The notes under the pieces are model-generated. The model was not told where the DNA came from. It saw nothing but the letters and a program-made list of their open reading frames with translations, and made no database searches. Below are positions 8,774-16,714 of a stretch of 64,000 nucleotides of DNA, one piece after another. The stretch is taken from assembly GCA_002345565.1 (NCBI GenBank), contig DDVS01000001.1:614712-678711 (forward strand), given 5' to 3'. The DNA is from Flavobacteriales bacterium UBA2306. GTDB lineage: Bacteria > Bacteroidota > Bacteroidia > Flavobacteriales > Weeksellaceae. Numbering within the stretch: the first letter of the stretch is position 1; every line of letters starts with the position of its first letter. The translations under genes and the position numbers were made by a program.

Positions 8774-8989
8774 TTTCTCTTTCTGATTATAAGACGCTAA
8801 TTGGTAAAAATGGTTGCCTGGAATTATAAAAAATTTTAAGAAAGATATTAACACCTTAAAAATCAGATGAATATTTTTATCTAAAAACTTTATTTAACTT
8901 ACAAATAAACATCAATTATTAATATAAATTTGAAAAATATAATGATTTATTATTATATTTAGTCCACACAAACTACGCAAGTTAATTAT

Positions 8990-9625
8990 ATGTATTGGTT
9001 TTTATTTTCCATCAGTATTATAGGATTACTATTTTTATTATTCAATACTTTTAAATATTGGAAGAATAAAAATGCCAACTCGTCTTTTTTATATAAGACG
9101 TTGTGTTATTACCTATTGGCTTGCTCTGCGATCGAAATTATGTGCCACATTATTGGAATGATGGAGGTGAACAGTAATTTATTTGTTTCTCATTTTATTT
9201 TCCATTGTGAGTATTTATTTTTAAGTTACTTTTTTTATTATGCCATTCCGCTAAACTGGCTAAAAAAAACCATCTTGATGTTGTCTGTTCTATTTTACGT
9301 GGTTTTAGCCGTACAATATTATCAGGATCCGTCTTTATTCTGGCGCTTCAATTTGTTTGAAATTTTATTTATCTCGATTTCCTTGATGATTTATGGCCTT
9401 TTCTACATTTACCTTACTTTAGGAGAAAAAGACACTTATTATAATTTTTGCATAGGTCTTATTTTATTTATGTTTTGCAGCAGCATTATTTATATGTCTG
9501 GCAATTATGATTTGGTTTTATGGAGAAAACCCTTTATTGACATTTGGATTTTTAACTATTTATTTTTTATTATTTACCAATTTTTTATATCGAAACAGCT
9601 TAAAGTTTCTTTAAACAATGGATAA
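8990..9625 (+). CDS. Seven-helix integral membrane protein, putative sensor
   Basis: 211 residues with seven hydrophobic helices (about residues 1-21, 38-60, 63-87, 90-110, 119-145, 152-175, 184-205) and very short loops. I recognise no catalytic motif. The stop codon overlaps the start of the next gene by eight bases, so the two are translationally coupled. The partner is a membrane-tethered HTH protein, so a sensor role in the same signalling unit is inferred. It is very AT-rich and the start is 216 bases from the divergent sigma gene. Confidence 0.7.
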   Translation: MYWFLFSISIIGLLFLLFNTFKYWKNKNANSSFLYKTLCYYLLACSAIEIMCHIIGMMEVNSNLFVSHFIFHCEYLFLSYFFYYAIPLNWLKKTILMLSVLFYVVLAVQYYQDPSLFWRFNLFEILFISISLMIYGLFYIYLTLGEKDTYYNFCIGLILFMFCSSIIYMSGNYDLVLWRKPFIDIWIFNYLFFIIYQFFISKQLKVSLNNG

Positions 9626-10238
9626 ACAAGATTTTACCTATACTATTTTATATGTGATCATTTTTTTGGCTTTGAGTTTTATTGCCATCTTAATGTTTAT
9701 TTTTATGTCTCGCAAGAAAATCATCAAGAAAGAGCTGGAAAAAAAAGATCTGGAAATCCAATTAACAAAACAAAAATTTGAAGCAGAAAAAATTAAACTC
9801 GAAGCTGAAGTTAAAGCAAAATTAGCCGATAAAGAACTTAAAATTGCTAAAGAAAAACTTGGAAATTTGCTTCTGCATATCCAAGAAAACAACCAGTTGA
9901 TAGAGCAATTACAAAGCAAAAAATTAGAACAGAACGAAAGTATTATTCATAGCCTTCGAGAATCAACGATACTTACTGATGAGCAATGGAAATCTTTCAG
10001 CCATGATTTTGCAAGTGTTTTTCCGGATTTTGTGGAGAATTTAAGAAGTCATTTTCCGGATATTACTTCAGCAGAAATCAGGCTTTTTTGTCTTTCGAAA
10101 TTACATTTTTCCTACAAAGAAATTGCCCAGGCTCAAGGAATTTCTACAGAAACTGTGAGAAGCACGTGGCATAGATTCAAGAAAAAAAATCCAGACTTCA
10201 ATGAAAAAAAACTATTGCAAGTGTCTTTGGATTTTTAA
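9618..10238 (+). CDS. Membrane-tethered LuxR-like HTH transcription regulator
   Basis: 206 residues: one N-terminal membrane helix (about 8-32), a long Lys/Glu coiled coil (about 34-120) and a C-terminal DNA-binding domain. The segment FSYKEIAQAQGISTETVRST (about 166-185) has LuxR/GerE-type helix-turn-helix spelling, followed by a basic helix. Flavobacterial regulators of this class usually carry TPR repeats in front of the coiled coil; here there are none, so sensing probably comes from the coupled seven-helix protein. Staying membrane-bound while binding DNA is inferred. It lies just before two tandem GCAACR sites and two exported-protein genes that it may control. Confidence 0.75.
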   Translation: MDKQDFTYTILYVIIFLALSFIAILMFIFMSRKKIIKKELEKKDLEIQLTKQKFEAEKIKLEAEVKAKLADKELKIAKEKLGNLLLHIQENNQLIEQLQSKKLEQNESIIHSLRESTILTDEQWKSFSHDFASVFPDFVENLRSHFPDITSAEIRLFCLSKLHFSYKEIAQAQGISTETVRSTWHRFKKKNPDFNEKKLLQVSLDF

Positions 10239-10332
10239 ATTTCAAGAAATAACAAGATCTACCAATTAAAGAAAATACCATTCAAAACTACATCATTAAG
10301 CAATAACAAATTAATAATCAAATAGTTAATTT

Positions 10333-10356
10333 GCAACATTTTTGCAACACTATTTT
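10333..10356 (+). promoter_or_regulatory. Tandem GCAACA element, site 1
   Basis: Two GCAACA half-sites start 11 bases apart (10333 and 10344), separated by five T, followed by CTATTTT. A perfect -7 box TAAATTTG lies at 10381-10388, with no TTG at the correct -33 distance. This is the arrangement expected of an activator-dependent promoter. Confidence 0.55.
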
Positions 10357-10394
10357 TTAAGACTTCTTGTGTTATTCATATAAATTTGTGTTAC

Positions 10395-10560
10395 ACAAAT
10401 GATGAATTTTCATTTTTGTCTATCACATTTTAAAACTATTAACCAATCAAAACACAAAAGATGATTAAGTGATGGCATTTGAAAATTTCAAAAACACAGA
10501 AAGATGAAAAAAATCTTTGTTCTAAAACAACTTTGCAACTCTGCAAAGTTGTTTTTTTTT
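10395..10560 (+). ncRNA. Putative short terminated RNA
   Basis: It begins a few bases after the -7 box TAAATTTG at 10381-10388 and ends at a strong intrinsic terminator, giving about 165 nt. It contains only tiny ORFs, so a noncoding or leader-type RNA is the simplest reading. The 5' end is predicted, not observed. Confidence 0.4.
10526..10560 (+). terminator. Strong intrinsic terminator
   Basis: A perfect 12-bp stem (AACAACTTTGCA / TGCAAAGTTGTT) with a four-base loop, followed by nine T. Confidence 0.85.
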
Positions 10561-10720
10561 TATTTTATTATTTAATACAAGTAATTGCTTATCAATTTTC
10601 CAGAAAGCAAACATCATTTAGCGGACAAAATTTATAACAAAATTTGATGCTTTATAAGCAGTTCTACTTTTAAACCAAGATTAAAAAACTGTAAACAACT
10701 GGTTTTGAACAGATTAAAAA

Positions 10721-10744
10721 GCAACGTTTTTGCAACGCTATTTT
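10721..10744 (+). promoter_or_regulatory. Tandem GCAACG element, site 2
   Basis: Identical to site 1 except that both half-sites read GCAACG instead of GCAACA. A -7-like box GACATTTG ends at 10777, 53 bases after the site start (52 at site 1), and both are followed by TTTGTGT. The surface-protein gene starts at 10804. Confidence 0.55.
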
Positions 10745-10803
10745 ATGTTGCTTTTTCAATTTTACTATGGACATTTGTGTAATGAATCATTAAATTGTAA
10801 TTT

Positions 10804-11289
10804 ATGGATAAATTCTCTCTTCGATTATTAATTACCTCATCCACTATTTTTCTGGGAAACATTTGCTTTGGACAATATTCTCTTAATGCCGCTGGTGGAA
10901 ATGGAACAGGCAATGGCGGTTCCGTAGCTTATAGTATCGGGCAAATGGTTTTCACTTCTCAGAAAAGTAGTTCCGGAAGTGTAGATCAAGGTGTGCAACA
11001 TGTTTATACCATAGAATCTTTGGCAAGTAACGGTATTGATAAAAGCAAATCTCATTTTTTGGTTTTTCCAAATCCTGTTGTAGATATTCTTGTTCTGAAA
11101 AATGATAAAAACGATCACGCTATAAAGTATCAGTTTTTAGATACAAGTGGAAAATCTTTATTATATGGAAACTCAAATTCAAAAGAAACACGAATTAATA
11201 TGAGTTCTATTCCCACAGGAACATACATAATGATTATTTCATCTGATCAAAACCAAACTTTAGAAACATTTAAAATTATAAAAAAATAG
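10804..11289 (+). CDS. Small exported protein with T9SS type A sorting domain
   Basis: 161 residues. A signal peptide (about 1-23, ending CFGQ) is followed by a Gly/Ser-rich stretch (YSLNAAGGNGTGNGGS, SIGQMVFTS). The C-terminal ~75 residues start FLVFPNPVVDILVLKND and end TYIMIISSDQNQTLETFKIIKK-type sequence: a type A T9SS sorting domain that directs export through the Por system and attachment to the cell surface. The passenger is only about 60 residues. The next gene starts four bases after the stop, so they form an operon; homologous pairs of a short T9SS protein and a larger exported partner recur in Bacteroidota. Confidence 0.85.
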   Translation: MDKFSLRLLITSSTIFLGNICFGQYSLNAAGGNGTGNGGSVAYSIGQMVFTSQKSSSGSVDQGVQHVYTIESLASNGIDKSKSHFLVFPNPVVDILVLKNDKNDHAIKYQFLDTSGKSLLYGNSNSKETRINMSSIPTGTYIMIISSDQNQTLETFKIIKK

Positions 11290-11293
11290 AACC

Positions 11294-12787
11294 ATGAAAA
11301 TTATAAATACTTTTTTATTGACATTTTTGTTTGCAATAACTGTGTTTGCACAAGCGCCGCAAAAAATGAGCTATCAAGCTGTGGTAAGAAATTCCTCCAA
11401 CAACTTGCTTTCCAATCAAACTGTAGGAATGGAAATCAGCATTCTGAAAGGATCTTCCACCGGCACAACTGTCTATGCAGAAACACAAACACCTTCCACC
11501 AATTCTAATGGATTAATAAGCCTAGAAATCGGTTCCGGAACAGTAATCTCTGGAACATTTACCTCCATAAATTGGGAGAACGGTCCTCTCTTTATTCAAA
11601 CCAAAATAGATCCTAATGGCGGCACCAATTATAGCATTACAAGCACCAGTCAATTCCTCAGCGTCCCTTATGCGCTTTATGCAAAAAATTCTGGTTTCAT
11701 AAGTGGAAACGCAGGCGAAATAATCTATAACAATGGAACCAATTGGGTTACGTTAGCACCAGGAACAGCAGGACAAATGTTACAAAGCAATGGCACATCT
11801 GCCCCATCTTGGAAATCCGAATTGGTATGCTATGCAGACCGCGATGGTGACGGTAAAGGTGATAAATATTCCCGTTTCAACACATTTTCAGACAGCTGCC
11901 CTACAAATTTTGTAACAGACAATTCGGATTGTGATGATAATAATGCAAGTAACACAGCTGCTACGCCAACAGCCAACTCCGCTACCAATAGAAGTGCAAA
12001 TTCTTTTACAGCAAACTGGACTACTGTAAATAATGCGACCAAGTATTATCTAGATATCGCTACTGACAGTAATTTCACATCTTTTGTTTCTGGGTACAAT
12101 AATAAAGATGTTAGTAATGTTACTACACTCAACATTACAGGTTTAGACGCGTGTACAAACTACTATTATCGTGTAAGATCTGTTAATAGTTGCGGCACAA
12201 GTACAAACTCTAATACAGCAATAGTAGATACATTTCAATGTAAAATATTTAATTACACAGGTGCAGACCAAAGCTTTACTGTTCCAGCAAATGTTACGAA
12301 TTTATCTGTAAAACTATGGGGCGCACAGGGAGGTTCAGATTTGGATATCGGTGGTTACGGTGGTTATGTGTCTGGAACGCTTAATGTAACTCCTGGAGCA
12401 ATATTAAATATTATTTCCGGTGGTGGTGGCGGTTCTTGGGATTATGGTAATTCCGCAGGAGGTTATGGCGGTGGAGGCAATAGCATTTCCTCTTGTGGCG
12501 GAGGTGGCGGAGGACGTTCAGCCATTCAAATAAATGGAAGTGATTTGGTAACAGCCGGTGGAGGCGGTGGGGCACTTTGGACAAGAGGCAGCAATCCTGG
12601 AGGAGCAGAAGGGACAGGCTCTGGAGGAGCAGGAGGATCTACAGGAGATTGTTGGGGTTCACCCGGAATAGGAGGAACATCATACACAACCAATCCTTTA
12701 TTTACTGTAGCTGTAAGCCAAATTGGCGCTAATGGAGCAAACGTAACTGAAGGTGTTAATGGAAAAGTCCAACTAAATTGGCAATAA
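11294..12787 (+). CDS. Exported modular protein: N-terminal surface domain, FN3, Gly-rich domain
   Basis: 497 residues. The signal peptide ends at VFAQ. Residues about 20-135 form the Bacteroidota domain that opens APQKMSYQAVVRN and closes FLSVPYALYAKN. A Ca-binding-like stretch DRDGDGKGDKY..DCDDNN (about 180-210) resembles thrombospondin type 3 repeats. A fibronectin type III domain spans about 215-315. The last ~180 residues are extremely Gly-rich with SGGGGGSWDYG, SCGGGGGGRSAI and TAGGGGG, resembling the Gly-rich ligand/adhesin modules of other surface proteins. No T9SS tail is present, so it may be carried by the upstream partner. An adhesion or matrix role is inferred. Confidence 0.75.
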   Translation: MKIINTFLLTFLFAITVFAQAPQKMSYQAVVRNSSNNLLSNQTVGMEISILKGSSTGTTVYAETQTPSTNSNGLISLEIGSGTVISGTFTSINWENGPLFIQTKIDPNGGTNYSITSTSQFLSVPYALYAKNSGFISGNAGEIIYNNGTNWVTLAPGTAGQMLQSNGTSAPSWKSELVCYADRDGDGKGDKYSRFNTFSDSCPTNFVTDNSDCDDNNASNTAATPTANSATNRSANSFTANWTTVNNATKYYLDIATDSNFTSFVSGYNNKDVSNVTTLNITGLDACTNYYYRVRSVNSCGTSTNSNTAIVDTFQCKIFNYTGADQSFTVPANVTNLSVKLWGAQGGSDLDIGGYGGYVSGTLNVTPGAILNIISGGGGGSWDYGNSAGGYGGGGNSISSCGGGGGGRSAIQINGSDLVTAGGGGGALWTRGSNPGGAEGTGSGGAGGSTGDCWGSPGIGGTSYTTNPLFTVAVSQIGANGANVTEGVNGKVQLNWQ

Positions 12788-12891
12788 CAACCTAGTATTA
12801 TAAAAACAATAATTATTTTTTGATTTCAATATCAAAAATGACAAAGGATTTGCTTAGGCAGAAATCCATTAATTAACTGTCATTAAAACCT

Positions 12892-12928
12892 ATCAACTTC
12901 GTAACTGTTTTACGAAGTTGATTTCATT
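12892..12928 (+). terminator. Intrinsic terminator after the surface-protein operon
   Basis: A perfect 13-bp stem (ATCAACTTCGTAA / TTACGAAGTTGAT) with a five-base loop and a short T-rich tail. Confidence 0.8.
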
Positions 12929-13001
12929 TAAATCTAACGCAAAAGTTAAATCAATAATTTTTGTTTTCTATCCAATAAACCATCTTTCACAATTTTCTCC
13001 G

Positions 13002-13009
13002 TATTTTTG
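13002..13009 (+). promoter_or_regulatory. -7 box before prfB
   Basis: TATTTTTG matches TAnnTTTG exactly, 17 bases before the GTG start; no TTG at the proper -33 distance was found. Confidence 0.4.
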
Positions 13010-13026
13010 CAAAAATTAAAACAAAC

Positions 13027-14139
13027 GTGATAAACACAGACCAAATAAAAGATATACAATCCAGAATAGAAGACCTTCACAAGTTCTTGGGAATCGAAAA
13101 GAAGAAAATCGAGATCTCTAATGATGACGAGAAAACCGCTGCGCCAGAATTCTGGGAAAAACCAAAAGAAGCTGAAGTTTTCTTGAAACAATTACGTTCT
13201 AAGAAAAAATGGGTGGAAAGTTATGAGGAAATTCATTCTCAGTTTGAAGATTTACAAGTTCTTTTGGAATTTGCCAAAGAAGATCCAGATTCTGAAAAAG
13301 AACTGGACGAATCTTTCCCCGAATTGGTTGAAAAAATTGAAAATCTGGAGTTTAAAAATATGTTGTCTAATGAAGGCGATGAATTGTCTGCGGTTCTGCA
13401 AATCACAGCTGGAGCCGGCGGAACAGAATCTTGCGACTGGGCAAGTATGCTGATGCGTATGTACACGATGTGGGCAGACAAACAAGGTTACAAAATCCGT
13501 GAGCTGAATTTCCAGGAAGGCGATGTTGCCGGCGTAAAAACTGTAACCCTTGAAATCGAAGGTGAATTTGCTTTTGGTTATCTGAAAGGTGAAAATGGCG
13601 TTCACAGATTGGTGAGAATTTCGCCTTTTGACAGTAATGCAAAACGTCATACGAGTTTCGTTTCGGTTTATGTTTATCCTTTGGTTGATGATACCATTGA
13701 GATTAACATTAATCCTGCTGACATCAGTTTCGAAACGATGCGTTCTTCCGGAGCTGGTGGACAAAACGTAAACAAAGTTGAAACTGCGGTTCGTCTTCGT
13801 CACGCGCCGACAGGAATTATCATTGAAAACTCGGAATCTCGTTCTCAGCTTCAGAATAAGGAAAAAGCAATGCAATTATTACGTTCACGACTTTATGAAA
13901 TTGAACTCGAGGAACGAATGAAAGCCAGAAACGAAATCGAAGCGGGAAAAATGAAAATCGAATGGGGGTCTCAAATCCGAAATTATGTGATGCATCCTTA
14001 TAAATTGGTAAAAGACGTTCGTTCTGGATACGAAACTTCTGACGTTGACGGTGTTATGAATGGTAACCTGACACCTTTCCTTAAAGCTTACTTGATGAAT
14101 GAAGGACAAGGTTCTGTGGATGAGTTGGATGATTTGTAA
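13027..14139 (+). CDS. prfB: Peptide chain release factor 2
   Basis: 370 residues, start codon GTG. The GGQ motif (residues 244-246, SSGAGGQNVNK) triggers peptidyl-tRNA hydrolysis. SPF at 199-201 is the RF2 codon-recognition tripeptide, giving UAA/UGA specificity and separating it from RF1. The gene is read in one uninterrupted frame: around codons 20-30, where many bacteria carry the autoregulatory in-frame UGA with +1 frameshift, this gene reads HKFLGIEKKK with no stop. It is preceded by a strong terminator, so it is transcribed separately. Confidence 0.95.
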   Translation: MINTDQIKDIQSRIEDLHKFLGIEKKKIEISNDDEKTAAPEFWEKPKEAEVFLKQLRSKKKWVESYEEIHSQFEDLQVLLEFAKEDPDSEKELDESFPELVEKIENLEFKNMLSNEGDELSAVLQITAGAGGTESCDWASMLMRMYTMWADKQGYKIRELNFQEGDVAGVKTVTLEIEGEFAFGYLKGENGVHRLVRISPFDSNAKRHTSFVSVYVYPLVDDTIEININPADISFETMRSSGAGGQNVNKVETAVRLRHAPTGIIIENSESRSQLQNKEKAMQLLRSRLYEIELEERMKARNEIEAGKMKIEWGSQIRNYVMHPYKLVKDVRSGYETSDVDGVMNGNLTPFLKAYLMNEGQGSVDELDDL

Positions 14140-14162
14140 TATCCTTTCTAAAACTTATTATT

Positions 14163-14744
14163 ATGGAATATTCTTTAGATGAAATTAAAACCAAATTAGA
14201 AAATTCATTAAACACTCTTTATGATAAAGATGAATATTTGCTTAAAAATTGTGCAAACGAAAGAAGCTTAACTCATAAACTCGCTGAATATTTACAAAAA
14301 GAGTTTCCAGATTATAACGTAGATTGTGAATATAATATTGATATTGATTCTCAAAATAAAAGAAAGAAATGGATTTCTGCAAAAGTCAAAGAGAAAATAG
14401 AGCAAATTCTACAACAGATTAAAGAAAGCATCACTCCAAAAAATTACGACATAACAAATGAAGTAAATAAATTATCTGTAAATTTTTATCCAGATATTAT
14501 CGTCCATAAAAGAGGTTTCAATAAACCTTATAACTTATTAATAATTGAAGCAAAAAAAGATTCGGATGATTATTTTGATGATGAAAAATTAATTGCTTTT
14601 ACTAAATCAAGTCCAGATTACGATGGAGAAAATATTTACAATTATGTTCTAGGCGCTAAGATAATCTTCGACACAGAAGATAGTTATTCTTTAATGAATT
14701 ACCATAAACCAATTTATTTTTTAGATGGTGCAAGAGAAAGATAA
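14163..14744 (+). CDS. Putative PD-(D/E)XK nuclease-fold protein
   Basis: 193 residues, AT-rich. The N-terminal part has NERSLTHKLAEYLQKEFPDY followed by VDCEYN, as in many nuclease-fold proteins of unknown role. FYPDIIVHKRG (about 115-125) and LLIIEAKK (about 132-139) supply the D...E-x-K catalytic pattern of the PD-(D/E)XK superfamily. No recognition domain, methylase or helicase gene is adjacent. It starts 23 bases after prfB. The fold is a motif-based inference; the substrate is unknown. Confidence 0.6.
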   Translation: MEYSLDEIKTKLENSLNTLYDKDEYLLKNCANERSLTHKLAEYLQKEFPDYNVDCEYNIDIDSQNKRKKWISAKVKEKIEQILQQIKESITPKNYDITNEVNKLSVNFYPDIIVHKRGFNKPYNLLIIEAKKDSDDYFDDEKLIAFTKSSPDYDGENIYNYVLGAKIIFDTEDSYSLMNYHKPIYFLDGARER

Positions 14745-14749
14745 TAATT

Positions 14750-14783
14750 AAAAAACCAAAAAAAACCTCAGCAAATGCTGAGG
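14750..14783 (-). terminator. Terminator of the E2 gene
   Basis: CCTCAGC / GCTGAGG stem with an AAAT loop; on the minus strand it is followed by an uninterrupted T-run. Weak in the plus direction. Confidence 0.85.
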
Positions 14784-14791
14784 CTTAGATT

Positions 14792-16129
14792 TTATATTTC
14801 TGTATTGAGATCCCAATTTTCCAGATAATCGTTGACGTGTTTCAGGAACATGCCGCCAAGACTTCCGTCCACTACTCTATGGTCATAAGAATGTGACATA
14901 AACATCTTTTGACGAATTGCGATCACATCTCCCAATTCAGTTTCGATAACTGCAGGTTTTTTCACAATTGCACCAACTGCCAAAATCGCAACTTGAGGTT
15001 GAGGAATAATCGGCGTTCCCATCAGGTTTCCGAAAGTTCCAACATTAGAAATCGTATAAGTTGCGCCTTGTGTATCTGCCGGAGTCAGTTTTTTATTTCT
15101 TGCTCTGTAAGCCAAATCGTTGATTGCTTTTGCCAAACCAGACAAACTCAATTGGTCTGCGTTTTTGATCACTGGAACAATTAAGTTTCCGTCCGGAAGA
15201 GCTGTTGCCATTCCGATATTAATATTCTTTTTCTTGATGATTTTATCGCCATCAACCGAAACATTAATCATTGGAAAGTCCTGAATTGCTTTCACAACCG
15301 CTCTGATGAAAATCGGCATAAAAGTCAATTTCTCGCCATCTCTTTTTTGGTAAGAATTTTTGTTGGCGTTTCTCCAAGTCACAACATTGGTCACATCAGT
15401 TTCAATAAAAGATGTTACGTGTGGCGAAGTATGTTTACTGTTAACCATCGCATCTGCAATGATTTTACGAACTCTGTCCATTTGGATAATTTCGTCGCCA
15501 TCGTTGAGTTGGAAGGTTTGAGGATTTGAGGGTTTTTGAGTTTGAGTTTCTTGCTTTACAGGACTCTCTATTTCTTTAACACTAGAACTCTCCGACTTAG
15601 AAGCTCTGTTTTTCACAAAATCTAGAATATCTTCTTTTGTAATTCTGCCTTCTAATCCGCTTCCTTTTATGGCTTTAAGTTCAGAGTCAGAAATTTTTTC
15701 TTCCTGAACAATTGATTTAACCAATGGTGAAAGGTATAAATCAGAATTTTGATTAGTGAAGGATTGATCAGAATAATTATTTAATGGCTGTTCCAGAGTT
15801 TTAACCACTTCTGGTTCTGGCTGCGGAATTTGTTCTATTACTTCTTCGTAAGATTTGGGCTCGGGACTTTCCTGATTATCAGAATCGGCTCCAACTTCTA
15901 AAATTGCAATGGCTTCCCCTATTTTAGCAACTTCATCTTTTTGTTTCAGGATTTTGATAATTTTCCCCGAAACCGGTGTTGGAACATCAGAATCTACTTT
16001 ATCTGTAGCAATTTCTACCACAGATTCATCTTCTTTAATAAAATCGCCTTCATTAAACAGCCAACTGATAATTGTTGCTTCCATAACACCTTCGCCCATA
16101 CCAGGGAGCAATAGTTTATATTCTGCCAT
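14792..16129 (-). CDS. 2-oxoacid dehydrogenase complex, dihydrolipoyl acyltransferase (E2)
   Basis: 445 residues, start at MAEYKLLLPGMGEG. The lipoyl domain (about 1-78) has the lipoylated Lys44 in EIATDKVDSD. A flexible Glu/Pro/Ser-rich linker follows. The peripheral-subunit binding domain is about 140-178 (YLSPLVKSIVQEE..GLEGRITKEDI). The catalytic domain from about 220 ends with the active-site His417 in DHRVVDGSLGG. It moves acyl groups from E1 to CoA. One lipoyl domain and the branched-chain-like catalytic spelling suggest a branched-chain or general 2-oxoacid complex; E1 and E3 genes are not adjacent, so the substrate is open. Confidence 0.9.
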   Translation of the reverse strand: MAEYKLLLPGMGEGVMEATIISWLFNEGDFIKEDESVVEIATDKVDSDVPTPVSGKIIKILKQKDEVAKIGEAIAILEVGADSDNQESPEPKSYEEVIEQIPQPEPEVVKTLEQPLNNYSDQSFTNQNSDLYLSPLVKSIVQEEKISDSELKAIKGSGLEGRITKEDILDFVKNRASKSESSSVKEIESPVKQETQTQKPSNPQTFQLNDGDEIIQMDRVRKIIADAMVNSKHTSPHVTSFIETDVTNVVTWRNANKNSYQKRDGEKLTFMPIFIRAVVKAIQDFPMINVSVDGDKIIKKKNINIGMATALPDGNLIVPVIKNADQLSLSGLAKAINDLAYRARNKKLTPADTQGATYTISNVGTFGNLMGTPIIPQPQVAILAVGAIVKKPAVIETELGDVIAIRQKMFMSHSYDHRVVDGSLGGMFLKHVNDYLENWDLNTEI

Positions 16130-16253
16130 TATTTTGGTTTTTGAATTTTCCCAAAAGTACACTTTTTTTTATTAATTATATAATTCTTAGATTTAAAATT
16201 TTTGAGTCTTGTTTTTTTATAAATTTGACAATTAAAACCATTAAAATCATTCA

Positions 16254-16544
16254 ATGAATATTTATCTAAGTGCTGTTATCCATATTAAAGAAAACTATGT
16301 AATGGATGCGATTGAAATCTTAAAAAAGCTGGTAATTGAAACAAGAAAAGAAAAAGGTTGCGTGCAATATGAACTTTTTGAAGATTATAGAAACAAAGGC
16401 GTATTTTTTATCCACGAAAATTGGGAAACGAAGGAAGATCTTCACAACCATCAAGTGTCTGAACATATGCTATTTTTCCGGGAAAGGATTGCTTCTATGT
16501 TACAAAACCCAAATATGGTATACGTTGGTAATAAAATATTTTAA
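16254..16544 (+). CDS. ABM-fold monooxygenase-like protein
   Basis: 96 residues, the usual size of antibiotic-biosynthesis-monooxygenase (ABM) ferredoxin-like dimers such as YgiN. Typical spelling: VIHIKENYVMDAIEILKKLV, TRKEKGCVQYELFED, FFIHENWETKEDL. Such proteins include quinol monooxygenases and heme-degrading enzymes; the conserved Asn/His set is not enough to choose. Single gene with its own start, divergent from the E2 gene. Confidence 0.8.
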   Translation: MNIYLSAVIHIKENYVMDAIEILKKLVIETRKEKGCVQYELFEDYRNKGVFFIHENWETKEDLHNHQVSEHMLFFRERIASMLQNPNMVYVGNKIF

Positions 16545-16657
16545 TTCAAAAATACATAATAAAAGTATCTAATATTTATTAATTTAAAAAAAACTAAACA
16601 ATTCCGATTCAAAAAGTATAGTTTTTAATGATTAAAAATTTTACCAGACATTTATAA

Positions 16658-16685
16658 TTGGTATCAATCTTGAAAATTAACTTTG
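16658..16685 (+). promoter_or_regulatory. Bacteroidota housekeeping promoter
   Basis: TTG (16658-16660), a 17-base spacer and TAACTTTG (16678-16685): a full match to TTG-N17-23-TAnnTTTG, 29 bases before the LolA-like gene. Confidence 0.7.
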
Positions 16686-16714
16686 TTTTAAAATTTTAAT
16701 CAAAGAATAAAAAA

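Larger units (their letters stand above)
10239..10803. other. 565-base regulatory intergenic region
   Basis: No credible protein gene. It holds two copies of a tandem GCAACR element 388 bases apart, each followed at the same distance by a -7-like box; a probable short RNA ending in a 12-bp hairpin with a nine-T tail; and 160 AT-rich bases in which I see nothing further. Tiny ORFs of 11-23 codons occur between 10395 and 10575 but the last one runs through the terminator. Confidence 0.6.

Noticed and set aside
10504..10575. 23-codon ORF (MKKIFVLKQLCNSAKLFFF...) as a leader peptide
   Set aside because: It runs through the 12-bp terminator and its T-run encodes the Phe tail; no amino-acid biosynthesis gene follows.
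12340..12700. Tandem DNA repeats in the Gly-rich region
   Set aside because: The GGN-rich stretch follows Gly codon bias of the protein; no regular period is seen.
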